The translations under genes were made by a program, and so were the position numbers. Under the pieces are notes generated by a model. It worked only from the letters and a program-made list of their open reading frames with translations, was not told the DNA's origin and made no database searches. A DNA stretch of 30,647 nt from Pseudomonadota bacterium. GTDB taxonomy: Bacteria; Pseudomonadota; Alphaproteobacteria; Rhodospirillales; 2-02-FULL-58-16. The DNA lies in assembly GCA_022560215.1 (NCBI GenBank), contig JADFTO010000003.1:1-30647 (forward strand), read 5' to 3'. Below, piece after piece: positions 1 to 7,967 of this stretch. The stretch's first letter is position 1, and each line of letters starts with the position of its first letter.

Positions 1-155
1 CCGAAGAAAGCGCCGTCGATCTCAACGTGGCCCGACAGGGTGCGCCGCTTCATTTCGTCACGTTCCAATTGGCCGAGGTGGCGGTGCCGAGGGAACTGTT
101 CCGGAAAATCCTGAGCCTGATCGATGATCTGCGACGAAGACCCGTTCCGGCGTAG
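1..155 (+). CDS. C-terminal end of an unidentified protein (5'-truncated by window)
   Basis: An open frame enters from the left edge (codons from base 3) and stops at TAG 153-155. The visible 50 residues read EESAVDLNVARQ... and end with a charged helix-like stretch (SLIDDLRRRPVPA). I do not recognise the family; too little is visible. The codon use is GC3-rich like the neighbours, which supports real coding. It lies on the same strand as the DUF3604 gene but is separated from it by about 350 bases, so it need not belong to the same operon. Confidence 0.5.
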   Translation, partial: EESAVDLNVARQGAPLHFVTFQLAEVAVPRELFRKILSLIDDLRRRPVPA

Positions 156-510
156 GCCGAGGGAATCGACGGCGAGGAGAAAGCGACAGGAGAGGTGCAT
201 CTGGATGACGGAAAATACGGGCAAATTGCCTTCCGGGCACGGCCAACTCACAAAAACAAACTGCCGGACGGCTGCGGAGGGAAAACCATTACAACGGCGG
301 CGCAATTTGAGTATGATCGCCATGGATTTGAAGGCTATCTGGGAAATGTCGGCTAGCCTCTCTTTGTGAGACCGGACAGCTTTTGGGGGCCCACTCCAAG
401 GTTCGGGAGCGCAAGCCGTGACGCCCATCCACAGGCCGACGGCGGATTTACAAAAACGGGCGAGCCGAGGCTGAGCCCGAAAGGCGAAAACTACAGCGAG
501 GGAAAGCCCC
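156..510 (+). other. Gap before the DUF3604 gene, with two weak overlapping small frames
   Basis: No confident gene is present. The frame of the upstream partial gene stays open after its TAG, from 156 to TAG 354-356, and reads like protein (GQIAFRARPTHKNK, then AAQFEYDRHGFEGYLGNVG). It has no ATG; its only early start is GTG 195, with AGGAG much too close. A second frame starts at ATG 205 with AGGAGAGG about 9 bases upstream and ends at 369 (54 aa, no recognisable family). Base composition here is more AT-rich than in the flanking genes. It may be a decayed 3' gene end or a small ORF; I cannot decide. Confidence 0.3.
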
Positions 511-2754
511 ATGCCGCATTCCACCTATCTTCCCGAACGGATGGGAAGCGCCGTCATCGAGCCCCGGGGCGCCTTCGAGGCGGGCTCGTTCCAGTCCTTC
601 ACCCTGACCTACACGGCCGGCTATTTCGGCATCGACGACACCGGCTCCATCAAGATCGTCCACCGCTTCGCCGGCGACATGGGCAAGCCCCAGTTCGACG
701 ACCCAGGGGCGCCCAACTACGTCACCGTCGAGGCCAGCAACAAGGCGGTCCTGGATGTGCGCTACGACAACAAACAGAACATCCGGCCCTGGGACAAGAC
801 CCTCTATATCAAGGTGGTGCGGGGATTCCTCCACGAAGGCGACCGGATCATCGTGCGCTTCGGCGATCCCCGCCAGGGCTCGCCCGGCATGCGGCTGCAG
901 ACCTTCTGCGAGGAGACCTTCGAGTTCAGGGTCCTGGTCGATGCCTTCGCCACCTACAACTACGTGGAGCTTCCCGCCTCGCCCGAGATCGCCATCGTCC
1001 CCGGCCCGCCCGTGTGCTGGAAGGCGGTCCTGCCCACCCTGCGCCGCCTCGGCGATCCCTTCGCGCTCAACCTCAAGGGCGAGGACCGCTGGGGCAACCC
1101 TTCCGACCGCTGCCAGCGAACCGTCACCCTGCGCCCCAGCCGCCCCGTGCGGGGCCTGCCAGAAACCGTAACCTTCGAGCCCGGACGCTTCGCGGTGACG
1201 CTCGACGGTCTCGGACTCGACAAGGCGGGAGACCTGGTCATCGACCTGCTCGACGACGGGGGGGCGGCGATCACCACCTCCAACCCGCTCAGAATCGTGG
1301 CGGAGACGGACCGCCTGGCCTACTGGGGCGACCTGCACGGCCAGTCCGAGGAGACCATCGGCACCAACTCGGCCCGCGACTTTCATCTCTTCGCCCGCGA
1401 CCGGGCGTTCCTTGACGTCTGCTGCCACCAGGGCAACGACTTCCAGATCACCAAGGCCTTCTGGGAGCGCCTCAACGAACTCAGCCGCGAGTTCAACGAG
1501 GACGGCCGCTTCATCGTCTTTCCCGGCTACGAATGGTCGGGCAATACCGGCCTTGGCGGCGACCGCAACGTGATGTTCCGCGAGGAGGGACGGCAGATTC
1601 ATCGCTCGTCCCACGCCTTGGTGGACGATCTCTCCGACGTCGGCACCGATGCAAATTCCGCCGAGGCGCTGTTCCAGGCGCTCAAGGACGAGGATTGCGT
1701 CGTCCTCGCCCACGTCGGCGGACGCTACGCCGACATCAAGATGGCCCACGACGTCCGCCTCGAGCGCTCGGTCGAGGTGCATTCCGCCTGGGGCACGTTC
1801 GAATGGCTCATCCACGACGCCTTCGAGCAGGGCTACCGGGTCGGCATCGTGTCCAACAGCGACGGCCACAAGGGCCGGCCCGGAGCCAGCTACCCCGGCT
1901 CCTCGCTGTTTGGCGCCTATGGGGGCCTCACCTGCATGCTGGCCAAGGAGCTCACCCGTGACGCCATCCTGGAAAGCCTCAGGCGGCGCCACCATTACGG
2001 CACCACGGGATGCCGCTTGGTGCTCGATACCCGGGTGCGGTTCGACGGCGCCGCCGAACTGTTCGACGACGACCCCAACCTGGGGCCGTCCGATTCACGA
2101 CCGGCCGGCGAGGCCATGATGGGCGACATCCTGAGGAGCTCCGACGACACGGTGACCTTCCGCGTCGACGTCGTTGCCTCGGCCCCCATCGAGCGCATAG
2201 AGATCCGCAACGGCCTCGAATGCCTGGAGACGATCCGGCCCTATGACGCGGCTTCTCTCGGCCGACGCATCCGGGTTATCTGGGAGGGCTCCGAGTACCG
2301 AGGCCGCGGGCGCCATACCATTTGGGACGGCACCGCGCGACTGGAGGGCAATACTTTTGAACGCCTTGCGCCCATCAACTTCTACAACCTGGACAAGCGC
2401 TTCGAGCAGACCGCCCCCGGGAGCTTGGAGTGGACGGCGCTGACCACCGGCGGTTTCGGCGGTTTCGATGCCTGGCTGGAAAAAGGAGACGCGGGGACGC
2501 TTTGCATCGAGACAGAACTGGTCAGTTGTAAAATTGCCATCGAGGACATCGGCCTCGAAGACATGGTTTTCGAGGCCGGTGGCATTAAACGCCGGATTCG
2601 GGTCTTCCGCCTACCCGAGGAGAACCCCCACCGGGCGCTAAAGCTGGAACGCCAGGTCGCCCTCTGCGCCGATGGGGACAACGCCCTCTATGTCTGCCTG
2701 ACGCAAGAGGACGGCCACATGGTGTGGTCCAGTCCCACCTACATATTCCACTAG
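511..2754 (+). CDS. DUF3604 family PHP-like metallohydrolase
   Basis: This 747-aa protein matches the DUF3604 family, whose C-terminal half resembles PHP-type metal-dependent phosphoesterases/hydrolases. Residues 1 to about 265 form a beta-rich N-terminal region. The catalytic-like region begins with YWGDLHGQ (D274, H276) and continues with GYEWSG (E341), AHVGG (H401), EVHSAWG (H424) and SNSDGHKG (D451, H453). This His/Asp/Glu series is spaced as expected for a multi-metal site. There is no signal peptide, so it is probably cytoplasmic. The ATG at 511 is preceded by GAGGGAAA. It starts a plus-strand group with the MBL hydrolase and AcnX, which suggests a hydrolytic step on the same unknown substrate. 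Family assignment is firm; the reaction is unknown. Confidence 0.9.
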   Translation: MPHSTYLPERMGSAVIEPRGAFEAGSFQSFTLTYTAGYFGIDDTGSIKIVHRFAGDMGKPQFDDPGAPNYVTVEASNKAVLDVRYDNKQNIRPWDKTLYIKVVRGFLHEGDRIIVRFGDPRQGSPGMRLQTFCEETFEFRVLVDAFATYNYVELPASPEIAIVPGPPVCWKAVLPTLRRLGDPFALNLKGEDRWGNPSDRCQRTVTLRPSRPVRGLPETVTFEPGRFAVTLDGLGLDKAGDLVIDLLDDGGAAITTSNPLRIVAETDRLAYWGDLHGQSEETIGTNSARDFHLFARDRAFLDVCCHQGNDFQITKAFWERLNELSREFNEDGRFIVFPGYEWSGNTGLGGDRNVMFREEGRQIHRSSHALVDDLSDVGTDANSAEALFQALKDEDCVVLAHVGGRYADIKMAHDVRLERSVEVHSAWGTFEWLIHDAFEQGYRVGIVSNSDGHKGRPGASYPGSSLFGAYGGLTCMLAKELTRDAILESLRRRHHYGTTGCRLVLDTRVRFDGAAELFDDDPNLGPSDSRPAGEAMMGDILRSSDDTVTFRVDVVASAPIERIEIRNGLECLETIRPYDAASLGRRIRVIWEGSEYRGRGRHTIWDGTARLEGNTFERLAPINFYNLDKRFEQTAPGSLEWTALTTGGFGGFDAWLEKGDAGTLCIETELVSCKIAIEDIGLEDMVFEAGGIKRRIRVFRLPEENPHRALKLERQVALCADGDNALYVCLTQEDGHMVWSSPTYIFH

Positions 2755-2855
2755 GACAGCCGTCCCAACGGACTCGACGTCGTTCTCGCTGCCGGCGGAA
2801 CGCGGCACGACGAAGCCTCGCGCCAACGGGCAAGGAACAGGTTTCAGGAGGAACC

Positions 2856-3743
2856 ATGAAAATCACGCTGCTCGGAACCGGAACGCCGACCCCATCGCTC
2901 AAGCGGGCGAGCTCGGGCTATCTCATCGAGGTGGGCGACGACCTGATCGTCATGGACCACGGCCCCGGGGCCAACCGGCGGCTGATGGAGACCGGACGGC
3001 GCGCCGTCGAGGTAACCCACGTCTTCTTCAGCCACCTGCATTACGACCACTGCATGGAGTACCCGCACCTCTGCCTGCAGCGCTGGGACATGGGCGCCGA
3101 CCTCATCCCCGATCTCAAGGTTTTCGGCCCGCCGCCCCTGCGCCGCATGACGGAACTGCTGTTCGCCGAGGACGGCGTGTTCGGCCCCGACATCAAGTCC
3201 CGCATCCACCACCAGGGCAGCATCGACATCTTCGAGATGCGCGGCGGCAAGCCGCCCCGCAAATGGCCCCGGCCAGAGGTGACCGAGGTCCGCCCCGGCG
3301 ACGTCGTCGAGACCGACCGCTGGAAGGTCACGGTCGGCGAGGTGTCCCACGTTCAGCCCTACCTGGAATGCTACGGCTACCGCATGGACACCGAGGAGGG
3401 GTCGTTCTGCTACTCGGGCGACAGCGGCGCCGTGTGCGAGGACCTCGTCAAGCTGGCCGAAGGCTGCGACGTGCTCATCCACATGACCCACTACATGACG
3501 GGCAGCGAGCCGACACCGATCTACCGCGCCGTCTGCGGCAACCACATCGACACCGCCCAGGTGGCCAAGAAGGCCGGGGTCAAGACCCTGGTGCTGACCC
3601 ACATGCTGGAACAGATCGACCAGCCGGGCGTCCGCGAGCGGATCCTGGGGGAGGTGATGGCGATCTTCGAGGGCAACGTCATCTGGGGCGAGGACGGCAT
3701 GGAGATCCCCCTGCAAAGGCCAGAAACCGTCAAGATGGACTAG
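2856..3743 (+). CDS. MBL-fold metallo-hydrolase (RNase Z-like subgroup)
   Basis: This 295-aa protein begins with the typical beta-lactamase-fold opening KITLLGTGTP and carries the zinc motif SHLHYDH (H60, H62, D64, H65). Later ligands are expected in VSHVQPY (His), YSGDSGA (Asp) and LTHML (His), so the site looks complete. The overall shape resembles RNase Z/arylsulfatase-like MBL proteins. The RBS CAGGAGG just before ATG 2856 fixes this start; a longer frame from 2724 overlaps the DUF3604 gene and has no support. It sits 101 bases after DUF3604 and 39 bases before acnX, consistent with co-transcription. The substrate is unknown; an ester, lactone or phosphodiester in the cluster's pathway is an inference only. 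Confidence 0.88.
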   Translation: MKITLLGTGTPTPSLKRASSGYLIEVGDDLIVMDHGPGANRRLMETGRRAVEVTHVFFSHLHYDHCMEYPHLCLQRWDMGADLIPDLKVFGPPPLRRMTELLFAEDGVFGPDIKSRIHHQGSIDIFEMRGGKPPRKWPRPEVTEVRPGDVVETDRWKVTVGEVSHVQPYLECYGYRMDTEEGSFCYSGDSGAVCEDLVKLAEGCDVLIHMTHYMTGSEPTPIYRAVCGNHIDTAQVAKKAGVKTLVLTHMLEQIDQPGVRERILGEVMAIFEGNVIWGEDGMEIPLQRPETVKMD

Positions 3744-3782
3744 TGGCGGTACGGAACGAGATACGATGAAGGAGGCCGTGAC

Positions 3783-5030
3783 ATGCGCTTGACGGACATC
3801 GAGCAATCCATGCTGGCAGGCGAGATGGGGGAACCGCGCCGCCTGGCGATGGAACAACAAATGCGGGTCGGCGCCTTCTTCGACGCCGAGGACTTCGTCG
3901 AGGTAAACCAGGCCCATCTGATGGCGGACACCGAGTCCCTCGGCGACGCCGGGATTGCCTTTCTGGAGAAGATAGCAGGCTACCCGGCCGAACAGCGGCG
4001 CGTTCGGGTGCCCACGGTGACCGATCCCCGCGGTATCGACCTCAAGGCCTACAAGCGCCTGAAACAGTCCGAGTCCTTCGCCCAGCGGGAGCGCCGCGCC
4101 ATATCGGCGCTTTCCGCCCTCGGCGTGCTGATGACCGACACCTGCATCAACTACCAGACCATCCTGCCGCCGCTGTTCGGCGAGCACCTCGCCTTCGGGG
4201 ATACGGGCTCGACCATTTACGCCAACAGCGTTTGCGGCGCCCGCAGCAATTTCGAGGGCGGCCCGGCGGCATTGGCCGCGGCCCTCACCGGACGGGTGCC
4301 GCGATATGGTTTTCACCTCGATCGCTGCCGTCGGGGGACGCGCCACTTTGTCTTCGAGGACCGCCCGCAGACTCTGAGCGACTGGGGGGTCCTGGGGGGA
4401 ATCGTGGGGCGGCACACCGAGTCCTACTGGCAGGTGCCCGTCATCGACGGCCTGGAAGAGGCACCGACGTCCAACCAGCTCAAGCACTTCGGCGCGGCGC
4501 TCGCGAGCTTCGGCTCGGTGGCCATGTTCCACATGCTCGGCGTGACCCCGGAAGCGCCCGAGGCGGGCGCCGTCTTTGACGGGCCGGTACCCGCGCCCGA
4601 ACCCATAACCCGTGCCGACAGGGACGCCTTCTATGCCTCCTTCGCGGTGAGCGAAGACAAGATCGACGTGGTCGTCTTCGCCGCCCCTCAACTATCGCTT
4701 TTCGAGATGCAGCGGCTCGCGGGGTTGCTCGAAGGGCGGAGCGTGCATCCGAAGACGGCCCTCGTCGTCGCAACCTCGCCGGAAATCAAGTCCGCCTGCG
4801 ACCGGATGAGGTTGACGGCGACCATCGAGGACGCCGGCGGTATCGTGCTGGAGGGTGTCTGCTTTTACCAGATGTATGCCCGCGAGACGGGCGAAGCGAA
4901 CGGCTGGAAAACGCTCATGACCAACTCGGCCAAGCTCGTCAACATCATCCAGGGTTACGGCTATCGACCCGTGCTGGCTCCCATGGAGCGGTGCGTGGAA
5001 ACCGCCATCAAGGGGAGAATCGTGGCATGA
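3783..5030 (+). CDS. Aconitase X catalytic (large) subunit, atypical
   Basis: This 415-aa protein is the DUF521/AcnX large subunit. Known family members dehydrate cis-3-hydroxy-L-proline (bacteria) or 5-phosphomevalonate (archaea) using an iron or Fe-S centre. The AcnX signature is seen in FGEHLAFGDTGSTIYANS followed by GARSNFEGGPAALAAALTGR, and in TNSAK near the C-terminus. Candidate iron ligands are C121 (TDTC), C151 (VCGARSN) and C360 (GVCFYQ). The position where I expect Gly-Cys-Pro-His reads A300-A301-P302-Q303, so one hallmark Cys and the His are absent. The RBS AAGGAGG precedes ATG 3783. The gene overlaps the small-subunit gene by ATGA, indicating translational coupling. The substrate is open, and the altered site suggests a non-canonical one or loss of activity. 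Confidence 0.88.
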   Translation: MRLTDIEQSMLAGEMGEPRRLAMEQQMRVGAFFDAEDFVEVNQAHLMADTESLGDAGIAFLEKIAGYPAEQRRVRVPTVTDPRGIDLKAYKRLKQSESFAQRERRAISALSALGVLMTDTCINYQTILPPLFGEHLAFGDTGSTIYANSVCGARSNFEGGPAALAAALTGRVPRYGFHLDRCRRGTRHFVFEDRPQTLSDWGVLGGIVGRHTESYWQVPVIDGLEEAPTSNQLKHFGAALASFGSVAMFHMLGVTPEAPEAGAVFDGPVPAPEPITRADRDAFYASFAVSEDKIDVVVFAAPQLSLFEMQRLAGLLEGRSVHPKTALVVATSPEIKSACDRMRLTATIEDAGGIVLEGVCFYQMYARETGEANGWKTLMTNSAKLVNIIQGYGYRPVLAPMERCVETAIKGRIVA

Positions 5031-5443
5031 GCGAGCGCATCCTGAGGGGCCATCCCGGCATTGGACCCAAGGTCACCGGTGTTGCCCTGGTGGCCCGCGA
5101 CAACTTCAGCGCCCGCTATGATCTCGACCGCATCAAGGGGGTCTTTTGCCGCCCCTCCCACCTGCTCTGCGGCGAGAGCTACGTGGGCCGGGTGCTGGTC
5201 CTCAATACGGTAAAAGGCGGGGTGGCGACGTCCTGGATGCTTCACGAGATGAAGGCGCGTGGGATGGCGCCGATGGCGTTGCTGTTCAACTCCTGCAACC
5301 CCATCATGGCCCAAGGCGCGGCTTTCGCCGATATCGCGCTGGTCGATCGATTCGAGGTCGACATCACGCAGGCGGTGGAAACCGGTGACGAGGTCACCGT
5401 CGATCCCGCGACCGGTTTCGTCCAGGTTCGCGCAGGGCCGTAA
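5027..5443 (+). CDS. Aconitase X swivel (small) subunit, DUF126
   Basis: This 138-aa swivel-domain subunit pairs with the large AcnX subunit. It matches DUF126 in the run SYVGRVLVLNTVKGG, then the NPIMAQGAAFADIALVD segment where the family has a (D/N)PI..G motif. In the family a serine normally follows GKG/GRG and is thought to act in catalysis; here the segment is V62-K63-G64-G65-V66, without it. The ATG at 5027 overlaps the large-subunit stop (ATGA). The stop codon TAA at 5441-5443 lies inside the first unit of a 14-bp tandem repeat, so the last codons and the 3' end were probably shaped by that repeat. Confidence 0.88.
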   Translation: MSERILRGHPGIGPKVTGVALVARDNFSARYDLDRIKGVFCRPSHLLCGESYVGRVLVLNTVKGGVATSWMLHEMKARGMAPMALLFNSCNPIMAQGAAFADIALVDRFEVDITQAVETGDEVTVDPATGFVQVRAGP

Positions 5444-5507
5444 ATCCAGGGCCGTAAATCCCTGGCCGTAAATCCCTGGCCGTAAATCCCTAGCCGTAAA
5501 TCCCTGC
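5438..5507. repeat. Five-copy 14-bp tandem repeat between convergent operons
   Basis: Unit CCGTAAATCCCTGG starts at 5438, 5452, 5466, 5480 and 5494. The copies are exact except for CAGG in the first, a TA-for-GG change before the fifth and a GC ending in the fifth. The first unit contains the TAA stop of the AcnX small subunit. The array fills most of the 99-base gap before the TRAP permease stop. Copy number is likely to vary by slippage. Confidence 0.95.
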
Positions 5508-5542
5508 GGAGTGTCGACTCGCAAGCCGACCGACACGGCGCC

Positions 5543-7426
5543 TCAGGCTTCGATATTGGCGCGCTCGAGTTGGTCGAGGCGCCGGTTGCGGACCAGCAAC
5601 AGCGCCAGGGCGATGGCGCTCAGGAGGAACCCGCTGGCGCTGACCCAAACATCGGGCCAGATCAGCATGGCGCCGGCGGCGACGAATGCACAGCGCAGGA
5701 GCATGGGAATGGGCTTGCGAAGATAACCCTCGAGGCCGATGGCCCACAACCAGATGCCGAGGATGCAGGTCCCGATGGTGAGCATGATCGTGCCCCAGTC
5801 CCCCATGAGCAGGAGCGAGGTGTCGTAGACGAAGGCGAAGGGCAGCAGGAAGACGACGAGCCCCAAGCGGATGGCCACGAAGCCGGTCTTCACCGGATCG
5901 CATTTTGCGATGCCGGCGGCGACGTAAGCGCCGGTACAGACCGGCGGCGTGATGGCCGACAGGATGGCGAAATAGAAAATGAACAGATGGGCCGCGACAA
6001 TGTCGACGCCGAGGTTGGTGAGGGACTGCGGAACCAGGATCGCCAGCACCACATAGGCCGCCACCGTCGGCAAACCCATGCCGAGGACGATGCAGGCAAT
6101 CATGGTCAAGATCAGGGTCACGAACAGGCTTCCCTGCGCCACGTACTCGATCAGAAGGGTGATCCGCATGTTGAGGCCGGTGGCGGTGAGCACGCCGATC
6201 AGGATGCCGGCACCGGCACAGATGGCGACCAGCGGCACCATCGCCATCATGGCGTCGTGAAAGACCTTGTAGAAGCCGCGCGCGTCGAGCCGCGTCTCGC
6301 GGCGGATCATGCAGATGGCCAGGGCGCTGACGACGGAGAAGAAGGCCACGTACATGATGCCGAAGCGCAGGGACAGCAGGACCACCAGGATGACGATGGG
6401 GACGAACATGTGGCCGCGCGCCTTCAGTTCTCCCCAGAAAGCGGGGATCTCCTCCTGCGGAATCGGCTGGAATCCCTGCCTGACCGAGCGCACGTGGACG
6501 ATCATCAGCACCGAGAAGAAATACAGCAGCGCCGGCACGATGGCGTAGACCATGAGCTGGGTATAGGAGATGTTGAGAAAGTCGATCATCACGAAGGCGG
6601 CGGCGCCCATGATCGGCGGCATGAGTTGACCGCCCGACGACGCCAGCGCCTCGACGGCGGCGGCGAACTCGGGCCGGTAGCCCGCCCGCTTCATCATCGG
6701 GATGGTCACCGTGCCCGTCGTCGCGACGTTGGCCACCGTCGCCCCGGTGATCATGCCCATCAAGGCGGACCCGATGACGGCGATCTTGGCCGGGCCGCCG
6801 ATGAAGCGGCCGGCCACCATTTTTGCCAGGTTCATGAACAGCTCGGCGCCGCCGGTGTTGGTGAGCACCGCGCCCAGCATGATGATGACGACGATGAAGG
6901 TGGAGACGACGCCGATCGGCGTGGTGAACACCCCGTCGGTGCCATAGAAGATCTGACTGACCAGGGTCTCGATGTCGAGGCCGCCGTGCCTGAGCTTGGC
7001 GACGGGAACCCACGGTCCGAGGACGGCGTAGGCCAGCGCCAAGATGAGGATGACGGTGATGCCCCATCCCACGGTGCGCCGCACGGATTCGAGCACGAGA
7101 ATCAGGCCGATGACGCCCACCGTGATGTCGAAGTTGCTGATGAACGGTTCCGAATACAGCCTCTCGACATTGACCAGGGACCAGGTCATCACGGCCATGG
7201 TCAGGGCGCCGAGCAGAAGCGCCGAGGCCGTCTCCAGCGCCGGATCGCGAAACAGCTTGGAAGGAGCGACCAGGAAGACGAGGGGCAGCAGGACGAGGAT
7301 CATGAAGCCGCGCTGCTCGGGCGCCGGGAAGGGACCGGTGCCGCCCGTGTAAAGGGCGAACACCGCCGCGGTCACCACCAGGCCCATGATCGCGTACTTC
7401 CTTACCGTTTCCAGAATGGCGTTCAT
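5543..7426 (-). CDS. TRAP transporter fused permease (4TM + 12TM), TAXI type
   Basis: This 627-aa integral membrane protein is the fused small-plus-large permease typical of TAXI TRAP systems, secondary transporters driven by an ion gradient that receive substrate from a periplasmic binding protein. Hydrophobic segments run almost throughout. The DctM-like core is visible in GSALMGMITGATVANVATTG and SSGGQLMPPIMGAAAFVM, and its inverted-repeat partner in GMGLPTVAAYVVLAI and SAITPPVCTGAYVAAGIA. The ATG at 7426 overlaps the stop of the upstream truncated SBP frame (ATGA), so its translation may be coupled to that remnant. It is the last gene of the minus-strand operon and converges on the AcnX genes. 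The length is normal for the fused family. The substrate cannot be read from the sequence. Confidence 0.93.
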   Translation of the reverse strand: MNAILETVRKYAIMGLVVTAAVFALYTGGTGPFPAPEQRGFMILVLLPLVFLVAPSKLFRDPALETASALLLGALTMAVMTWSLVNVERLYSEPFISNFDITVGVIGLILVLESVRRTVGWGITVILILALAYAVLGPWVPVAKLRHGGLDIETLVSQIFYGTDGVFTTPIGVVSTFIVVIIMLGAVLTNTGGAELFMNLAKMVAGRFIGGPAKIAVIGSALMGMITGATVANVATTGTVTIPMMKRAGYRPEFAAAVEALASSGGQLMPPIMGAAAFVMIDFLNISYTQLMVYAIVPALLYFFSVLMIVHVRSVRQGFQPIPQEEIPAFWGELKARGHMFVPIVILVVLLSLRFGIMYVAFFSVVSALAICMIRRETRLDARGFYKVFHDAMMAMVPLVAICAGAGILIGVLTATGLNMRITLLIEYVAQGSLFVTLILTMIACIVLGMGLPTVAAYVVLAILVPQSLTNLGVDIVAAHLFIFYFAILSAITPPVCTGAYVAAGIAKCDPVKTGFVAIRLGLVVFLLPFAFVYDTSLLLMGDWGTIMLTIGTCILGIWLWAIGLEGYLRKPIPMLLRCAFVAAGAMLIWPDVWVSASGFLLSAIALALLLVRNRRLDQLERANIEA

Positions 7427-7611
7427 TCCCGGCGCTCCGCTGTCCGGCCGTCGGATGAGGATTCCTTGAACCGGCGTCCCTGCGCTCCGGCTCCCGATAG
7501 GGTGATGATATCGGGATCGGCGGCATGGCTTGACGACGGTGTCCCGGCGCCGGTTGTAGACGCGGCGACGATCGCAGAGTGCGCAATCAAACGTGCTTTC
7601 GGAGTTTTCAT
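7423..7611 (-). pseudogene. Truncated duplicate of the TAXI solute-binding protein (signal peptide plus about 20 aa)
   Basis: A 62-codon frame starts MKTPKARLIA and matches the first 52 residues of the full SBP at 7968-8972 with about nine differences. It then runs into unrelated sequence (SSDGRTAERRE) and stops at the permease ATG with an ATGA overlap. The signal peptide and its AxA-type cleavage region are retained (SSSHAADPD). Its upstream RBS region is also duplicated but altered. It cannot bind substrate. It may persist only as a translated leader for the permease, or simply be decaying. Confidence 0.85.
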
Positions 7612-7868
7612 GATCTGCTAGATCTTCTCCTGACTTTACCTTGGTAAAAAGACGATCCTTGGTAAAAAACGATTCTCCTTTCCGATTTCCCGAGCCGGTC
7701 GATGATCGCCTTCCCGCCTTCCCGGCTTACTCGGCGCCGCGGGCGGCCCCCACGACTCCGAGTCCGACCCGCAATGCTTCGGTCTCGAGCACATCGTCGG
7801 GCATGACGTTCGCGATGTTGACGTCCGGCCCGAACTCGCGGATCAGAAACTTCTTCAAATCATGGATG
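7457..7868. repeat. Direct repeat, copy A (about 412 bp) of the ComA-SBP junction
   Basis: Copy A matches 8818-9230 in the same orientation with scattered substitutions and small indels. It spans the end of the ComA-like gene, the spacer with the TTGGTAAAAAACGAT double motif, and the start of the SBP gene. The two copies lie about 1.36 kb apart with the complete SBP gene between them. Confidence 0.93.
7727..7868 (-). pseudogene. Duplicate 3' fragment of the ComA-like gene
   Basis: Minus-strand codons from 7868 down to TAA 7727-7729 match the last about 47 residues of the ComA-like protein (HDLKKFLIREFGPDVNIANV... ending GVVGAARGAE). The frame stays open further upstream to about 7967 through sequence that does not match the parent gene (PGDPTARAFLDRI just before the match). 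There is no start codon or catalytic region, so this is a relic of a tandem duplication of the ComA-SBP junction. Confidence 0.85.
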
Positions 7869-7967
7869 CGGTCAAGAAAAGCTCTCGCGGTGGGATCGCC
7901 GGGGGCGGCCCGATGGACCGTCCCCGGCTGATCCGGTGCTATCGGGCCGTGGCCCGCTGGTCTTCGA

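Noticed and set aside
448..1995. Long minus-strand frame opposite the DUF3604 gene
   Set aside because: No family motifs; it mirrors the strongly coding plus-strand frame with high GC3.
2844..4691. Minus-strand frame of 615 codons across the MBL and AcnX genes
   Set aside because: Spans two well-supported genes on the other strand and has low-information composition.
5438..5507. CRISPR-like array
   Set aside because: The 14-bp units are contiguous with no spacers, so this is a simple tandem repeat.
5570..7621. Long plus-strand open frame (683 codons) opposite the TRAP permease
   Set aside because: Its translation is a His/Asp/Gly/Gln-rich string with no domains, the usual antisense image of a GC-rich membrane-protein gene.
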